Shown here: positions 33,591 through 45,477 of the stretch, one piece after another
How positions within the stretch are numbered: position 1 is the stretch's first letter
Layout of the letters: each line of letters begins with the position of its first letter
NCBI GenBank assembly: GCA_963942565.1
Contig: OZ012687.1
Location: 6,874,665-6,938,664 of the forward strand
Length of the DNA stretch: 64,000 bases
Reading direction: 5' to 3'
Source: Maea johnstoni
Lineage: Eukaryota; Annelida; Polychaeta; Spionida; Magelonidae
The notes under the pieces: model-generated
Seen by the model: only the letters and a program-made list of their open reading frames with translations
Told to the model about the DNA's origin: nothing
The model's database searches: none
Program-made: the position numbers and the translations under genes

Positions 33591-34852
33591 GGCCTCGTTC
33601 AGCACCATAAACGTTGATCAACGTTGATAAACGTTTGCCGTTCAGATCGTCATAAAATCAAAACGTTGATGAAGGAGAGACCCGGATGTTCAAACGGAAA
33701 GAGGACACCTCGAAGGTGTCGTTGTTAGCGTTCCTTTACTAACCTAGATGAGGCCTAAGTGACCTAGTCGGGTGAGCTTAGACATGCGCAGTGAAAGCCA
33801 GTAAAGGAACGGATTTCGTGCTTACCCGAGTAAAATGTCCTGGCGTCTGCCAAATGGCCTTCACCTTTGCCCATATATGGCAACCGTGAAATCGTCTATG
33901 TATAAGTCGCACTTCATCACGAATGTCAATTTCAATTCATTTAAGACTAAATCTATCAAAATGTCATAATAAACATTACCGAAATATTAAGCCAGGGCAT
34001 GTACTGTAAAATTAAAAGAGTATTCCTAAATGCTGGTAAATAATGATCATCTTTTATTTTATTTTCACAAGCAAAACAATTGTCGGTAAACGAAGGCGTC
34101 CATGTTTGCGCGTTGCATTGTGGGATACTTACCCAACTAACCCACTCAGGGAGTCGGTTAGTTGGGCCTGGCGCGAGTAAGCGCCAGAGTGACGTCATCG
34201 CCTAACTGGAACGATCTCGCGCTTACTCGCGCTTACCCAGAGCTTACTCGCGCAAGTAATGGAACGCTGTACTAGTACCGTTGACATCCGGGTCTCTATG
34301 CGAACAAAACATGGCGTATACGTATCGAGAATCTATAAACTCAAAGGTCCAAATAGACAAAAAGGGTCCTTGTTATTCTGGTTGATAGGGATAAATAAGG
34401 TAAACTTGACACAAATAAGTTATCGATAATGCTATCTTTTCACTTGTATCTGACATATTTGTATTGGGTTTAAGTGATTTTAAAATGTAAAAAATGCAAT
34501 TTCTTCAATCATCGCTCAATAAGAGTTACATACTGGCCATGGTTTAGGTGTGTTAGAGGGATTATGAATTTTTTTCGTATGCAAAAAAATGTAGGACCAG
34601 TTTTTTACTGGTCCTAAGTTATAGCAATAAATGTAACTAAGGCATGTATCTATTAGAGATATATGTTTATCAAATAGATAAACAAAAACAGACAAAACGT
34701 TATCAGACGAATTTGAAAACCCGCCAGATTTCGTTTTGTGACGTCCATGATGAATGAGGGATTCTGGGTAGGGATCACAGTTTACTACAACGGTGCGTTC
34801 AGATCCCGTTTTCCTACCACGTTGATCAACGTTTATGGTGCTGAACGAGGCC
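33591..34852. mobile_element. 1.26-kb Harbinger-like non-autonomous element, CTG target duplication
   Basis: Terminal inverted repeats of about 34 bp begin GGCCTCGTTCAGCACCATAA and continue ACGTTGATCAACG. They are nearly identical at both ends. CTG at 33588-33590 and 34853-34855 is a 3-bp target duplication, as in PIF/Harbinger elements. There is no transposase frame. The interior has its own inverted segments (TTCCTTTACT near 33731 and AGTAAAGGAACG near 33802) and GCGAGTAAGCGCCAG palindromes near 34180. Confidence 0.7.
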
Positions 34853-35085
34853 CTGTTGTTGGCACGCAGTGGCTCAGAGGACTGGCACTAATCTATTTAT
34901 TTACTTTCCTTCAAATTTCTTTTTGAATGATTGATCTTTATCTTATCTATAATCGGAAACAAAATATAATTCGTATTTTTATTCTATCAAATGTAGTGTT
35001 ATATATCTATCATTAATTTTTGAAATATAAATATACCGAATTTTGACCAATCACAGACCAGCTTTTATTATCACCCAAAACAAGC

Positions 35086-35100
35086 ATGGACGACGAACAG
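35086..35100 (+). CDS. LSM3: LSM3 exon 1
   Basis: Five codons, ATG GAC GAC GAA CAG (MDDEQ), end at a CAG/GTACGC donor in phase 0. The short acidic start parallels the MADDVDQ start of the human protein. No other in-frame ATG precedes exon 2 with a usable donor. Confidence 0.85.
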
Positions 35101-38100
35101 GTACGCTTGGTTTTCGTCATAATGGACGACGATCATTTGAGAGTCATAGGAGTCTGTTAGATCTGGTTTTATTCATTTGAGGCGCTATGCATCACGTTTG
35201 ACGATAATGCATAATTTCTGCTGATTGCTGGACGTGTTCATGAACATAACCCCACCAAGCCAAAGCCGGTTTAATAGCAATGTGTTAAATGATAAATAAG
35301 AAATGTTTTATATCACTTTTATATATCCTCCTCCTCTGGAGGGAATTAACACATTTACACTTAGACACAGTACCCACAATTCCAATTGACTGACCAACAA
35401 TCCTCGGATACAATGCTGGAATACAATTCATTGTACCAGGATGGTTACCACTAAAAGTCATAATTTCCATGAATGGATTTGTTTCCTAACACAACTTACA
35501 GTGAAAAACTGAAACACCTGCTGGCAACTCACAAAAAGGGTGCTTGTAACCCCAACTGTTTGTTTACTTGTCACATTTTCTTCCACGCGCAGACATTTTT
35601 ATCGGGGATTCTTTATTAGTAAACTCGAATAGTGCTGCTTCGGTGCTTGTGGTATAATATAGGAGACAGCACCCATCAAAAACTTTTCTGCCTGACCAGC
35701 TGACAGTCTGACCATAGGCCCTTGCAACAGTCTGAAAAAAAATGAAAATCGAGATTTATTGTGGTGTTTATGTTGATTACTGTTTTCACGTCAACACCAC
35801 AATAAATCTTTATTTTCATTTTTTTTCAGACTGTTGCAAGGGCCTATGGTCTGACACTAACATCATAACATGATTCTGTCACAGCAATGCACCACCAGTA
35901 AATTGAATCCCTGCTAGGGGTTGGCCAGGAAGGGTTGGGGATAGCGCCAGCAATTTGAGCACCAATTTTCACTGTCCTCACCCCATAGGATAGGATTAAG
36001 TGACTAATCCCCCACCCCTGGGGTATGTTAGATCCACTTAAAGCAAGAGGTTTGCATTAGAGCTGCACTCACAGAGGGAGATCAACTCATGAGCTCAGCA
36101 CCCTTTTCACTTGTGAGCTCAATGTGCAGATTTAAAAAATATATATTTATTTTCCAGCCCAGCTATTAGGGAATTAATACTTAACGGTTGAGATTATTAA
36201 CATTGACATGTTTATTTAATTTTAAAACGTGCTGACGAGGTACAGAGGTCAGTATAACACTCAACACTGCCTGTATACATTGGAGATTGTGAAGAAGACA
36301 TGGCAGCCATAAGCAACTATATGAAGATCTGTTAGGTGCTCTGTGTTACGTTTTTGTTCCCACTATAGACAAGCTCACGAGTTCACCACTTCAGCTCGAG
36401 CTCGGCGAGCCTGCCCCAGTGCTTGAGCCACTCAAGTTTATGAGTGGTGAGTGCAGCTCTAGTTTGCATTATACAAACATGATATCCCAGTGGAGCTAAC
36501 ATGGTGGAATGGATCCCCGAGGGAGGATGGTGCCAGGAAGGGGTTTTCCTCCGAGGCAAAACCTGAGAGGAACAAATGAGAAATATACCACCTTCATCCT
36601 TATAGGAGGAGCCGAGGAACTGCAGTAACTGGGAGGAACAGATGTGAAACATACCATCTTCATCCTTCAGTTATTGAAGTTCCTCCTCACATGGATGAAG
36701 GAAGTATATTTTGCATTTGTTCCTCATTCCCCCCAGTAACTCTCAGTTTATCTAGTTCTTCCCCTAAGAATTATGTTGGCATATCTGGCATTTGTACCTC
36801 CCAGTTAGTCAGTTACTCTAGTTCTTCCCCCATTCATACATAAGAAATGTAAATTTTCTGCATGTGATGGGCTGTCCCTTGACATAACCACCCCTTTCTG
36901 AGTATCTGTTACTGTTTATTTTCAGCCAGTACCCACCAATGCGGTTGAGGAGCCCTTAGATCTCGTTAGACTCAGTCTGGATGAGAGAATTTATGTCAAA
37001 ATGAGAAATGAAAGGGAGTTGAGAGGCAGACTTCATGTAAGTATTTGGCCTTTAACATTCTATGGCATATGTATGATGTATCTAGATCAGTGTGTGATAA
37101 TTTTACTATAAAGTTAATCATGAATGACGTCAAGTATATAATTTAATCATTAGTATGTACAGAGTCATCCATCTTCCAGATAGGAAGCTGGCTAGCAGGT
37201 ATTCCAACTTCCTAAGTCTAGTGGATTTTGCCACTTAGATCTTATTTCTGTTTATGAGTTGAATTACCCATTAAAATATTAGGAATGTTATCATAAAAAA
37301 GTTGTAATTTCCTTATGAAGTATTGAGTTGATTATATAATACTAATGATGATTTTAGAAAAAAATGATATGTTGCTAAATAGTGTTTGTTGAACGATAGA
37401 CATACTCAGTTTTAGGATAATGTTTTCAATATTAAAGTCATGTCATTGTAATTTTAGATTGGTCTTGAATTTTAGCAATATCAATGTGACATAGTTATTT
37501 TTTTCTAAAATGTATGACAATACATGTTGACTCAATGTTTCTGTTTCAGTTAATCAGAATTGCTTTTCCTGCATTTTACAATTACAGGCATATGACCAGC
37601 ATTTGAACATGATTCTAGGAGATGTAGAGGAAACTGTCACATCTGTAGAAATTGATGAAGAAACATATGAAGAAATCTATAAAGTAAGTATTGCAAATGA
37701 CTCACTTTGCTGTAAAATACAAGTATTGAAATGTTTAATTTAAGATGAAAAATATTGAGTTTAGAAACATGGTCTTTTTGGGGCAACTAATTTAATCCCG
37801 TACACAGAAAAATTATGGCAAATCATTTTTGGTAAAATCTTTATAAAAAGTATATTTTTCAGTATATTTGAAGGAGATTTGTCTTTTCGGAACTGAATCA
37901 CTAACATCCTTACAAGTTTATCTTAGTTTTGAAAATTGCCATTTCCACACAAACTTTTTGAGGGAAGCTAAGTTTGAATGGGTAAGAAGACTAAAAGAAT
38001 TTGAATATTATAGGTACAGGTGAACTTGGATATGACGGACCACTGTACGACGGACTTTTGGCTATGACGGACGATATGCTTGGTCCCAGTCCCATGCATA

Positions 38101-38806
38101 TTAACTACATGTATTGGACCATGCGTAGGACGGATTCCGTATGACGGAACTCGGCTACCACGGACCAATATCACGGCACACACTATGCTATTTACTATGT
38201 AATTAGCATTGTGTATGATGGACAAACACGTGTCTAGCAGTCGGCTTATTCTCGCCGAGACTAACACATGTGCTGAGTTACGTTTGGCCAGACAGAACTC
38301 AGTACACATTGTCTGGTATTTCTCAGCAGACAAATAAATGTATAATAAAAGTCCAGGCAGGCATATTCTTTCGCTGTTTTGACTTTTATTTAGAGATCAA
38401 CTGAGGTCCCCAATGCAATAAGATACACACTTGCATATCACAGACTAAGTCCATCATATGCATATGACGGATTTCGCATATGACGGACCAATGTTCCTGG
38501 TCCCACTGAGTCCGTCATATCCAAGTTCACCTGTATAGACCTTACCCGCACCTACAAATTTGAATATTGATATAGTTATAGAATAAACCCAATAACATCT
38601 TTTTATAGTATATTTAATTGGTAGTGTGTTGACACTACAGAAAATATTTTTTGTCTGATATGCTTTGCTCTTATTTTCAATTTCCATACACTGACATAAG
38701 TATATTTTCTGTCTTTCAGTCCACAAAGCGCACAATTCCAATGTTATTTGTAAGAGGAGATGGTGTGATACTGGTGTCGCCCCCTATGAGGACAGGAGTT
38801 GCATAA
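35086..38806 (+). CDS. LSM3: LSM3, U6 snRNA-associated Sm-like protein (four exons, complete)
   Basis: Exons 35086-35100, 36926-37036, 37588-37683 and 38720-38806 join in phase 0 to encode 102 residues, exactly the human LSM3 length. Every intron is GT-AG. The product is a single Sm fold: Sm1 spans [20 protein letters not shown] through [16 protein letters not shown] (residues about 20-60), and Sm2 spans [19 protein letters not shown] (about 78-96). The AYDQHLN motif and the FVRGDG loop bind RNA in LSm rings. LSM3 sits in the nuclear LSm2-8 ring that binds the U6 snRNA 3' end and in the cytoplasmic LSm1-7 ring that binds deadenylated mRNA before decapping. Identity to the human protein is obvious across almost the whole length. 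No defect is seen, so it should be a working housekeeping gene. A CCAAT box lies at 35047. Confidence 0.97.
35710..35851. repeat. 59-bp-arm hairpin in LSM3 intron 1
   Basis: GACCATAGGCCCTTGCAACA through ATTGTGGTGTT pairs with AACACCACAATAAATCTTTA through GGGCCTATGGTC. The mismatches are few and the loop is about 24 bases. It is a recent fold-back insertion or inverted duplication. Confidence 0.9.
36926..37036 (+). CDS. LSM3: LSM3 exon 2
   Basis: The exon follows TTTATTTTCAG and ends CTTCAT/GTAAGT. It encodes [20 protein letters not shown] and [17 protein letters not shown], the first half of the Sm1 motif. Confidence 0.96.
37588..37683 (+). CDS. LSM3: LSM3 exon 3
   Basis: The exon follows CAATTACAG and ends TATAAA/GTAAGT. 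It encodes [20 protein letters not shown] and [12 protein letters not shown], covering the RNA-contacting loop of Sm1 and the acidic linker. Confidence 0.97.
37792..37985. mobile_element. TTAA MITE, family 1, in LSM3 intron 3
   Basis: TTAATCCCGTACACAG at the left, the shared core AGTATATTTGAAGGAGATTT and GTTTGAATGGGTAA at the right mark a decayed copy of the family at 12770-13000. Confidence 0.45.
38017..38533. mobile_element. 517-bp pogo-type MITE in LSM3 intron 3
   Basis: Perfect 24-bp terminal inverted repeats begin CAGGTGAACTTGGATATGAC and continue GGAC. They are flanked by TA at 38015-38016 and 38534-38535. The CAG...GATATGACGGAC tip and TA duplication are typical of pogo/Tigger elements of the Tc1/mariner superfamily. 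The interior repeats TATGACGGA several times. The minus-strand open frame across it is not a recognisable transposase. Confidence 0.85.
38720..38806 (+). CDS. LSM3: LSM3 exon 4 with stop
   Basis: The exon follows TCTGTCTTTCAG and encodes [20 protein letters not shown] and PPMRTGVA before TAA at 38804-38806. It carries the Sm2 motif. Confidence 0.97.
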   Translation, partial: STKRTIPMLFVRGDGVILVSPPMRTGVA

Positions 38807-38875
38807 ATCAACTACGTCACCTCACATTCCTCACCCTTGTATAGTAAACATAGATGTAGCTTTTTCATGTAATAC

Positions 38876-38881
38876 AATAAA
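38876..38881 (+). promoter_or_regulatory. LSM3: LSM3 polyadenylation signal AATAAA
   Basis: A canonical AATAAA lies 70 bases after the LSM3 stop codon and is followed by a T/GT-rich stretch (TTGTTTGTTTTGTTTTTG) from about 38900. This gives a short 3' UTR. Confidence 0.75.
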
Positions 38882-40509
38882 CTTCCTTCATGTACATCAA
38901 ATTGTTTGTTTTGTTTTTGTTCTATTCTTATTTAAACTTAATACTATAGTTGTCATGGTTAAATTGACATTTGTATATCTATTCACATAGAGTAAGTATG
39001 GATTTTGCAGTTCCAGTTCATACCAATTGGACAACCTCCACATATTGGCCGTCATTATTAATTTGCACTATAATTGCTGGGTAGTTTGGGCCACCTTGCT
39101 ATCTTGCCATTGATGATTTTGGCCTCCTCTGAATGGTGCTGATAAACTGTGGTCACATTTACCTCCAAAAAATGTTCCAGTTCAAGACTAGAATGTAACA
39201 TTCTGCAAATTGACCCGAAATAAGGAAAAGAAAACAAAAACAGTCTCACTGTACCTTGCTTGTAGTTCCCTCCAATTAATTAATCTGCCATGTTCTTTGT
39301 TTGCACTTATAAAAGCTAGCCTTAAATTGGGGGAGTTTTTTTGAAGCTCAACCCAGGTATATTTAGGTCAACCGCATTTTTAATGATACATGCACGCTGG
39401 TTTCCCTTCATTTGATCCAGCCTTGACCCATACACCAAGTGGTTTCAACAGATTCCAAAACTGCCTCTAGAGGCTGGTTACGCCACATTCAAAATGGCGG
39501 CCAGCGGAGCAGCGCTGTCCGAACGTGAGCGCATTTATCGACACACAGGCGTTATGTCCAGCACCTGATAAACATGTTCATGGTAAACCTTATTGAAAAC
39601 ATTTGATTAAGAAAGTTCAACTACATCAGAATGTAATGTAATTCCACTATTTGGGGACCATAAATACACATGAACACCAACATGGTGACCCACAGTAAAA
39701 ACTTATTAGTATATTTTATTGCAGTTTCAAATTGTTCATAATCTGGGATCCAACTATTGCACAATAATGCTTCTGTTCGTTTCAAACTGTTTGTAATTGG
39801 GCACACTTAGAATCACAATTGTCCCGGCTCAATTACAATCACAGTAGGTTTCCATGACCTCGGATGCACACTGATGCTGATAAATAGTTCATTGTCCAAT
39901 CCAGGTAAAATATGCATGATTGTTGAATTTTTCTTCAGAAATTAACCCATTTGCACCAGGATTCACCCATGGTCTGACAACTGCCAACAGCAGTTGATTA
40001 AATAGAGTAATATCAGAAAAAATGTGTTACACAACACAAAAAAGTAATGCTTTAAATAAACTTTTCTTTTAAAACATTGTCTTATTATTAAGATATTTCC
40101 ATATATGTTAGATCATTTGTGTCCCCGGGGTTGTCAATTTGTCGAACCAGCATGCTGAGTTAGACCAGTTAAGTGCCACTACTAGTTGGTTATGTTTGTG
40201 TTGCTAGAACTCTAGTTCCGGCCGCGCGCGCCCCATCACCTTTTGGATTAATACAGAATTTAACCCACATTGATTCAGGATATTAAGAATCAGTGACCAT
40301 AATTGAGATTAACCATTTAACACAGACTTTTAGCAAGTTGAGTCTTTTAACTAGATGGCAAATAGGTGAGGTGTTGCTCTTTAACTGTTGAAGGAACCTC
40401 ACTCATTGTGGGTTGCCTCTTCTGAGGGATACTTAACCTGGTCTGAGAAGAACGAAAGGATAGAGAGACAACTGACAAGGTAGCAACATAGCATAGCAAT
40501 TGCTATATG

Positions 40510-40515
<6 letters not shown>

Positions 40516-40588
<73 letters not shown>

Positions 40589-40590
40589 AT
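40516..40590. repeat. (AT)n microsatellite
   Basis: An almost uninterrupted AT dinucleotide run. Confidence 0.95.
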
Positions 40591-41237
40591 GCCTGAAGCT
40601 ATTAATGACTAGATATTTGTCAAAGGTGGAGTTTCCAAGTAAAACCCCTACTCACTGGCAATTTTCTCTCTCGCCTTGAGCAACATTCGCTCACAGTCAG
40701 GGGCAAGCATTAGTGAGCAATCAGTGGGGATGTCTTAGGCCACTCTGTTAATAGGAATGGCAGGTCAAGTAAATACCAGTTTTTACCTGACCAGCAATAA
40801 TGAGAGCTTGCCAATAGTTTGTATTTTTTTTTATCACTAAACCCTTTATAAATCATATTTTTTCATTTAATTGATCACAATTCTCATTATAAATTCTTTA
40901 TTTGATCAAAATGGGGCCAGGATCTCCATGCTTTTTCTGTTTGTGTGACGTACATCACTGCCAAGACTACATACATCATTTTCCCTTGGCTTACATTGAT
41001 GCCGAATGTAGGAGAGTCATGATTATCACAATGAGGTGCTGCCACCTTTAAACAAAGTTTTGTACTAAATCATCACATCCACTTTCATTGCATGTGATCT
41101 CAGTACAAATATACCACAAAGGTTAAGTAAAAAAAAAATGAAATACAGAAAATATTTATAGATACAAATATTGTATCCTCTGAAGTTGCTGTTCAATATA
41201 TGATTAAAAAGAAAATCATAAGCGTCACAGAGTACGG

Positions 41238-41246
41238 AAAAAAAAG
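41238..41246 (-). terminator. Pol III oligo-T terminator of tRNA-Asp
   Basis: On the minus strand an uninterrupted run of T begins within about six bases of the tRNA 3' end, the normal RNA polymerase III stop. Confidence 0.85.
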
Positions 41247-41251
41247 ATAGC

Positions 41252-41323
41252 CTCCCTGTCGGGGAATTGAACCCCGGTCTCCCGCGTGACAGGCGGGGAT
41301 ACTCACCACTATACTAACAAGGA
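41252..41323 (-). tRNA. tRNA-Asp (anticodon GTC)
   Basis: The minus strand folds as a full 72-nt cloverleaf. The acceptor stem TCCTTGT pairs with ACAGGGA, the anticodon stem is CCCGC/GCGGG with loop CTGTCAC, and the T arm is CCGGG GTTCAAT TCCCG-like. The anticodon GTC is at 41288-41290. Internal promoter boxes are intact: A box TAGTATAGTGG and B box GGTTCAATTCC. There is no intron and the 3' CCA is not encoded, as usual in nuclear genes. It differs only slightly from vertebrate tRNA-Asp. Confidence 0.97.
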
Positions 41324-41619
41324 TTGGCTGATGGGCAAAGGCAAAAATAAGATAATGTAATTTTTTATAGTCTGTCATGCGGAAATGGTTCTGTTAGAAA
41401 TTGATTTGTTTCAACCAGAGACATGGATTAAAACTCTCTGGTTTAAAGATAGGCCCTATAGTTAAGTAATTATTATTTCTTTATAGTACTAATATTAAAG
41501 CTTTTGACTGTAATAGGTTTGATGATGCTGTTTAACTGTAGATCATTCATTATAAAATAATTCCCCTCAAAGCAATTTTGGAAATGCTATATACTTGTTA
41601 TACTTTTCTTTTTCTTATC

Positions 41620-41780
41620 ACTATTATTGTTATTATTACTATTATTATTATTATGATGATGATGATTATCATTATGATTATTAGTGTGATTGTTATTGTG
41701 AATATTATTATATTGTCATCATTATCATATAAGTATTATTATATATTACTATCAATATTCTTATCATTCTTATAATAATA

Positions 41781-41833
<53 letters not shown>

Positions 41834-41875
41834 CATTATTATTATTATTATAATTATTATTATTATTATCATTTA
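41620..41875. repeat. (ATT)n-rich microsatellite
   Basis: ATT triplets with ATG/ATC interruptions run across the stretch and are nearly pure from 41778 to 41875. Confidence 0.95.
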
Positions 41876-42970
41876 AAAAAAAAACACGTAATCATAGTCT
41901 TTCTGTAACTCATTTTCTCCGGCATGTATACCAAGAAGAAATTTTGTTTGTCCCAGATCAAATTGTTTAAGCTTCAAGCAGCTCATAGGACCACATAGCG
42001 ACGGACTTCACATGATTGTAACAGGACTGCACCCTTTTGAATGAATCTACTTTTGCCGCCATTTTTTATTTGTTTAGATAAGTAAAACAAAAAATAGGGA
42101 CCAAATGATATCTGAATATGAGTGTGTCTATAAATGCGATTCCTGTATTCACCATGGTGTATTTCACTCTATTTGTAGTGGACCATTTATTTTTCTTTAT
42201 TTTCTAGAAAAGCTTGAAGCCAATTTCAAGCATTGTAATAGCCCTTAGCCTGACTCACATTAGCACTGCTATTCCATATTGAAGTGCGACAATTTACTAG
42301 ACTGAAGAAAAGATTCGAAGCTAAGTTGTTTTTTATTACTTCCTCCAGTCGCCAACGAGGGCGCCCTAAATAAGCTTAAGTCTCCTTAACATATATAATT
42401 AAGAAAATGACTTCCCCATAGCTTGAGGCACTTAACGTAAAATAATTTAGAGAATTGAAATTCAATTTTTTAGGTTTTCTTATACGGGATGAGGTTGCGC
42501 TGGCCATGCTTTCAGTTTGATTGACTCCCCCATCACTCAATCCCCTCTAATGCTATTTAGATTCATTTAACATCGAAACTCGTGGGCAGTGATTGGCTCA
42601 GAGACTGTTCAGTAAACACGTACCGTTCTTTTTTCATTACTCTTCTTATCAAATAGGATAAAACAGGAAAGCCAACTACGGGATGGGTCAAATGGAAGGA
42701 ATATTTTTGTGTATCCCATCAGATAAATGTCGACTCAGGCGAACTGGAGAGGAGAAACACGTTCAGCTGCTAGATATTTCCTACATCACATTTTGCAAGA
42801 AATGGGTTCAGTTAGGGTCAAATGAAATAAAACATGGGTAAAACATACAGCGTATACCTATTTGTAGAATCAATTACTTCAAGCTATGTTATTAAAGATC
42901 AAAATTTTAGGAAGGAAATACTACTGTATGCGATACATTGATTTATTGTATACATTTATGGTCAAGATTT

Positions 42971-43331
<361 letters not shown>

Positions 43332-45477
43332 TTGTATATCCGATAGATGGCAACACTCCTCCAAAATATAAAAGACCCAAACAGTAACCATTATGAAATA
43401 AATGTTTGTGTATTTACTTGAATTATTTCATGAGGTGAAATATCATTCAAAAGATGATCAACCTAAATATACTACACGTCATCAGAAACAAAGTCAATAG
43501 ATATAGGTTTTGGCTCTTAATAGCAGGTTTATCAGAACACATATTGCTGGAGTACCGGTACGTCCCTATCGCACCGGTGATCATCATGTCATCTTGTGGC
43601 AATCTGCAAAACTAAAAAACGCTAATAATCGTTCTTTCTTTCTTTTCAACAAATGCAATAGTAATAAATAGAGAAAATAACCTTTAGCTTTGATTAGCCT
43701 GTAATGTACTTGCAAGCTAAGGGAACAGACATACTCAAAATTGTAAATAATAAGAATCTGTTTTTAGAGTTCGGGGGTAAATAAGACCTATAGCTATAAT
43801 GGTAGCAAGTATCAATGCATGTGTCAGTAAGACTTTTCAGTCATGCATTATGCAGAGGTGTAAGCATATTTATGGATAAGTTGTGGTATGCCTCAAGGTA
43901 TGTCCGTATGTGAACCCTAATTTAACGTTGATGACCTTCTAATGCATAGTTTGAGTGGAAAATAGAAAGGTTTGATAAAGACTGCACACAGTTCCGTCTC
44001 ATCATTTGATAGAGACTACACCTATCAATTCTTAGACTCGACATGGTAATAAAGCGTTTTAATTTGCCATATAGTCCTGTAACTGACACTTAATTGCCGC
44101 AGCTGACCCCATTAACCCGAGAGAAACTCGAGAGTCCAAATGCGAGCCGTGATTTATTCACTGTAAATTTGCATACAATGCGCAGGTTAATCTGAGCTTA
44201 TCTTGTCCATCTGTCCAGCTATGCAGGACTCTACACGATTTGACATTGTACAGGCGCCGTACTTGTTAGCTATGTTCAACTTTGTGTCAACAACCATAAT
44301 GGAAACTTTAAAATATCTTGCTAACATCACACATTGTTTGAATGAGTATCTATTTTAGAAAACCATTTTGAATTGGTTCTGAGACGTTCTTGGTGGAGCG
44401 GTGTCAAAGAATCAAACCCTTCACATCTAAAATGAAAATCTTTGAATGAAGTGCAATTGTCGTCACGTTCTATGATTTTTTTGATAATAAAATGATTTTA
44501 CAAAATATTTGAAGGAGAGTTGTTTGTAGTGTTCTAATTAACATTTCCCCATCAAATCGTTTTCAAAATATTCTTTCACCAATAAGAGTTCACCCAAATA
44601 GAGGACGAAAGTCTTAACATGACACGGCCCCGTCGAATACACTGTTCGGAAAAAAATCAGATGACGAAAAGCCTTATAAATATGTACTGATTGATTTCTG
44701 TTCATGCTGATGATATGTATATATTCCAAGGAAGTCTCGGAACAGGGATGGTTACACAATACTCTGTTTGAAAAATTGCACGTGTACTAGTAGTTGATAC
44801 TGATGCTATAAATCGAGCGCTTCAAAATAAAATATAATCTAAATGCAAATGCGCGACAGATTCAACATTACCACACGCTTTTGTTCAAGGATAATAAATT
44901 GTAATGCAGCTTTTTGATCTTTTTTTTTTGGGGGGGGGGGGGTGAGATGAGGTGTGTAGAAGCAATCGTCCAATGGTGATGCTGATAAAAGTTGATGTTA
45001 AGTTGCGACCCAGAGCCAGTGCTTCTTAAATAAGGTCACGATACCCACCTCTGAGGGCCATAAATTGACAACATGATGCCCGGGGCTATTCAACCCATAA
45101 AAATAGCTGTCAGCCAAGTAGCGTTTTAACAATTAAAGGATTTATTAATGCCAATAACATTCAGAGTGAGATTGATGATTCAGAATGACCTCTACAACGG
45201 AGCAGACTCTCATCGAGTATCAGGTTCCATTGTCTCAGCAGGCATTGTCTTAGAACATTCATGTTTGCACTTGCATGCAGGGAAGGGCTTAGTTTCGTTG
45301 ATCATTTGATATCTATCTGGATTATTCTTAATTGAGGTGAGTGTGCATTGTCTTCAAAATCTCTACTAATTACCCCTTTTAGAAAGAAGTGAACATGTAT
45401 GTTGTATACTTACAATACAGACATGTACACTTCCTTCTAAATATCTCCGGCTTGTTTCAAATGATTTCGGGTTAACT

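Larger units (their letters stand above)
32874..34985. repeat. diverged tandem duplication split by a transposon
   Basis: The segment 32884-33025 (CATCATGACGCGGATTTGTA, TTGCACTATCTTTTTT, GAAACACAATATAATTTCTTA) resembles 33485-33550 (CATCCTGACGCTGGTTTGTG, TTGCACTATTTATTTC) plus 34880-34985 (GGAAACAAAATATAATTCG). The second copy is interrupted by the Harbinger-like element 33591-34852. Confidence 0.5.
29582..35085. other. intergenic region between the divergent C3orf20-like and LSM3 genes
   Basis: No third gene is supported. 29582-31820 has no recognised element; 29990-30080 and 30810 hold short CG-richer patches with GGCGCCGCCATG-type sequence. From 31826 onward the region holds a hairpin, a LINE fragment, a poly-G MITE and a Harbinger-like element. 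A CCAAT box at 35047-35051 lies 35 bases before the LSM3 ATG. Confidence 0.5.
38882..41251. other. intergenic region downstream of LSM3
   Basis: No gene is supported. A short CG-richer patch at 39475-39545 contains AAAATGGCGGCC, discussed in the findings. An (AT)n tract lies at 40516-40590. A weak TTAACCCATTTGCACCAGG end at about 39953 may be a family 1 MITE fragment. Confidence 0.45.

Noticed and set aside
37968-38333. 121-codon minus-strand frame as a pogo transposase
   Set aside because: No helix-turn-helix or DDE-like motif; it lies mostly inside a 517-bp MITE too short for a transposase.
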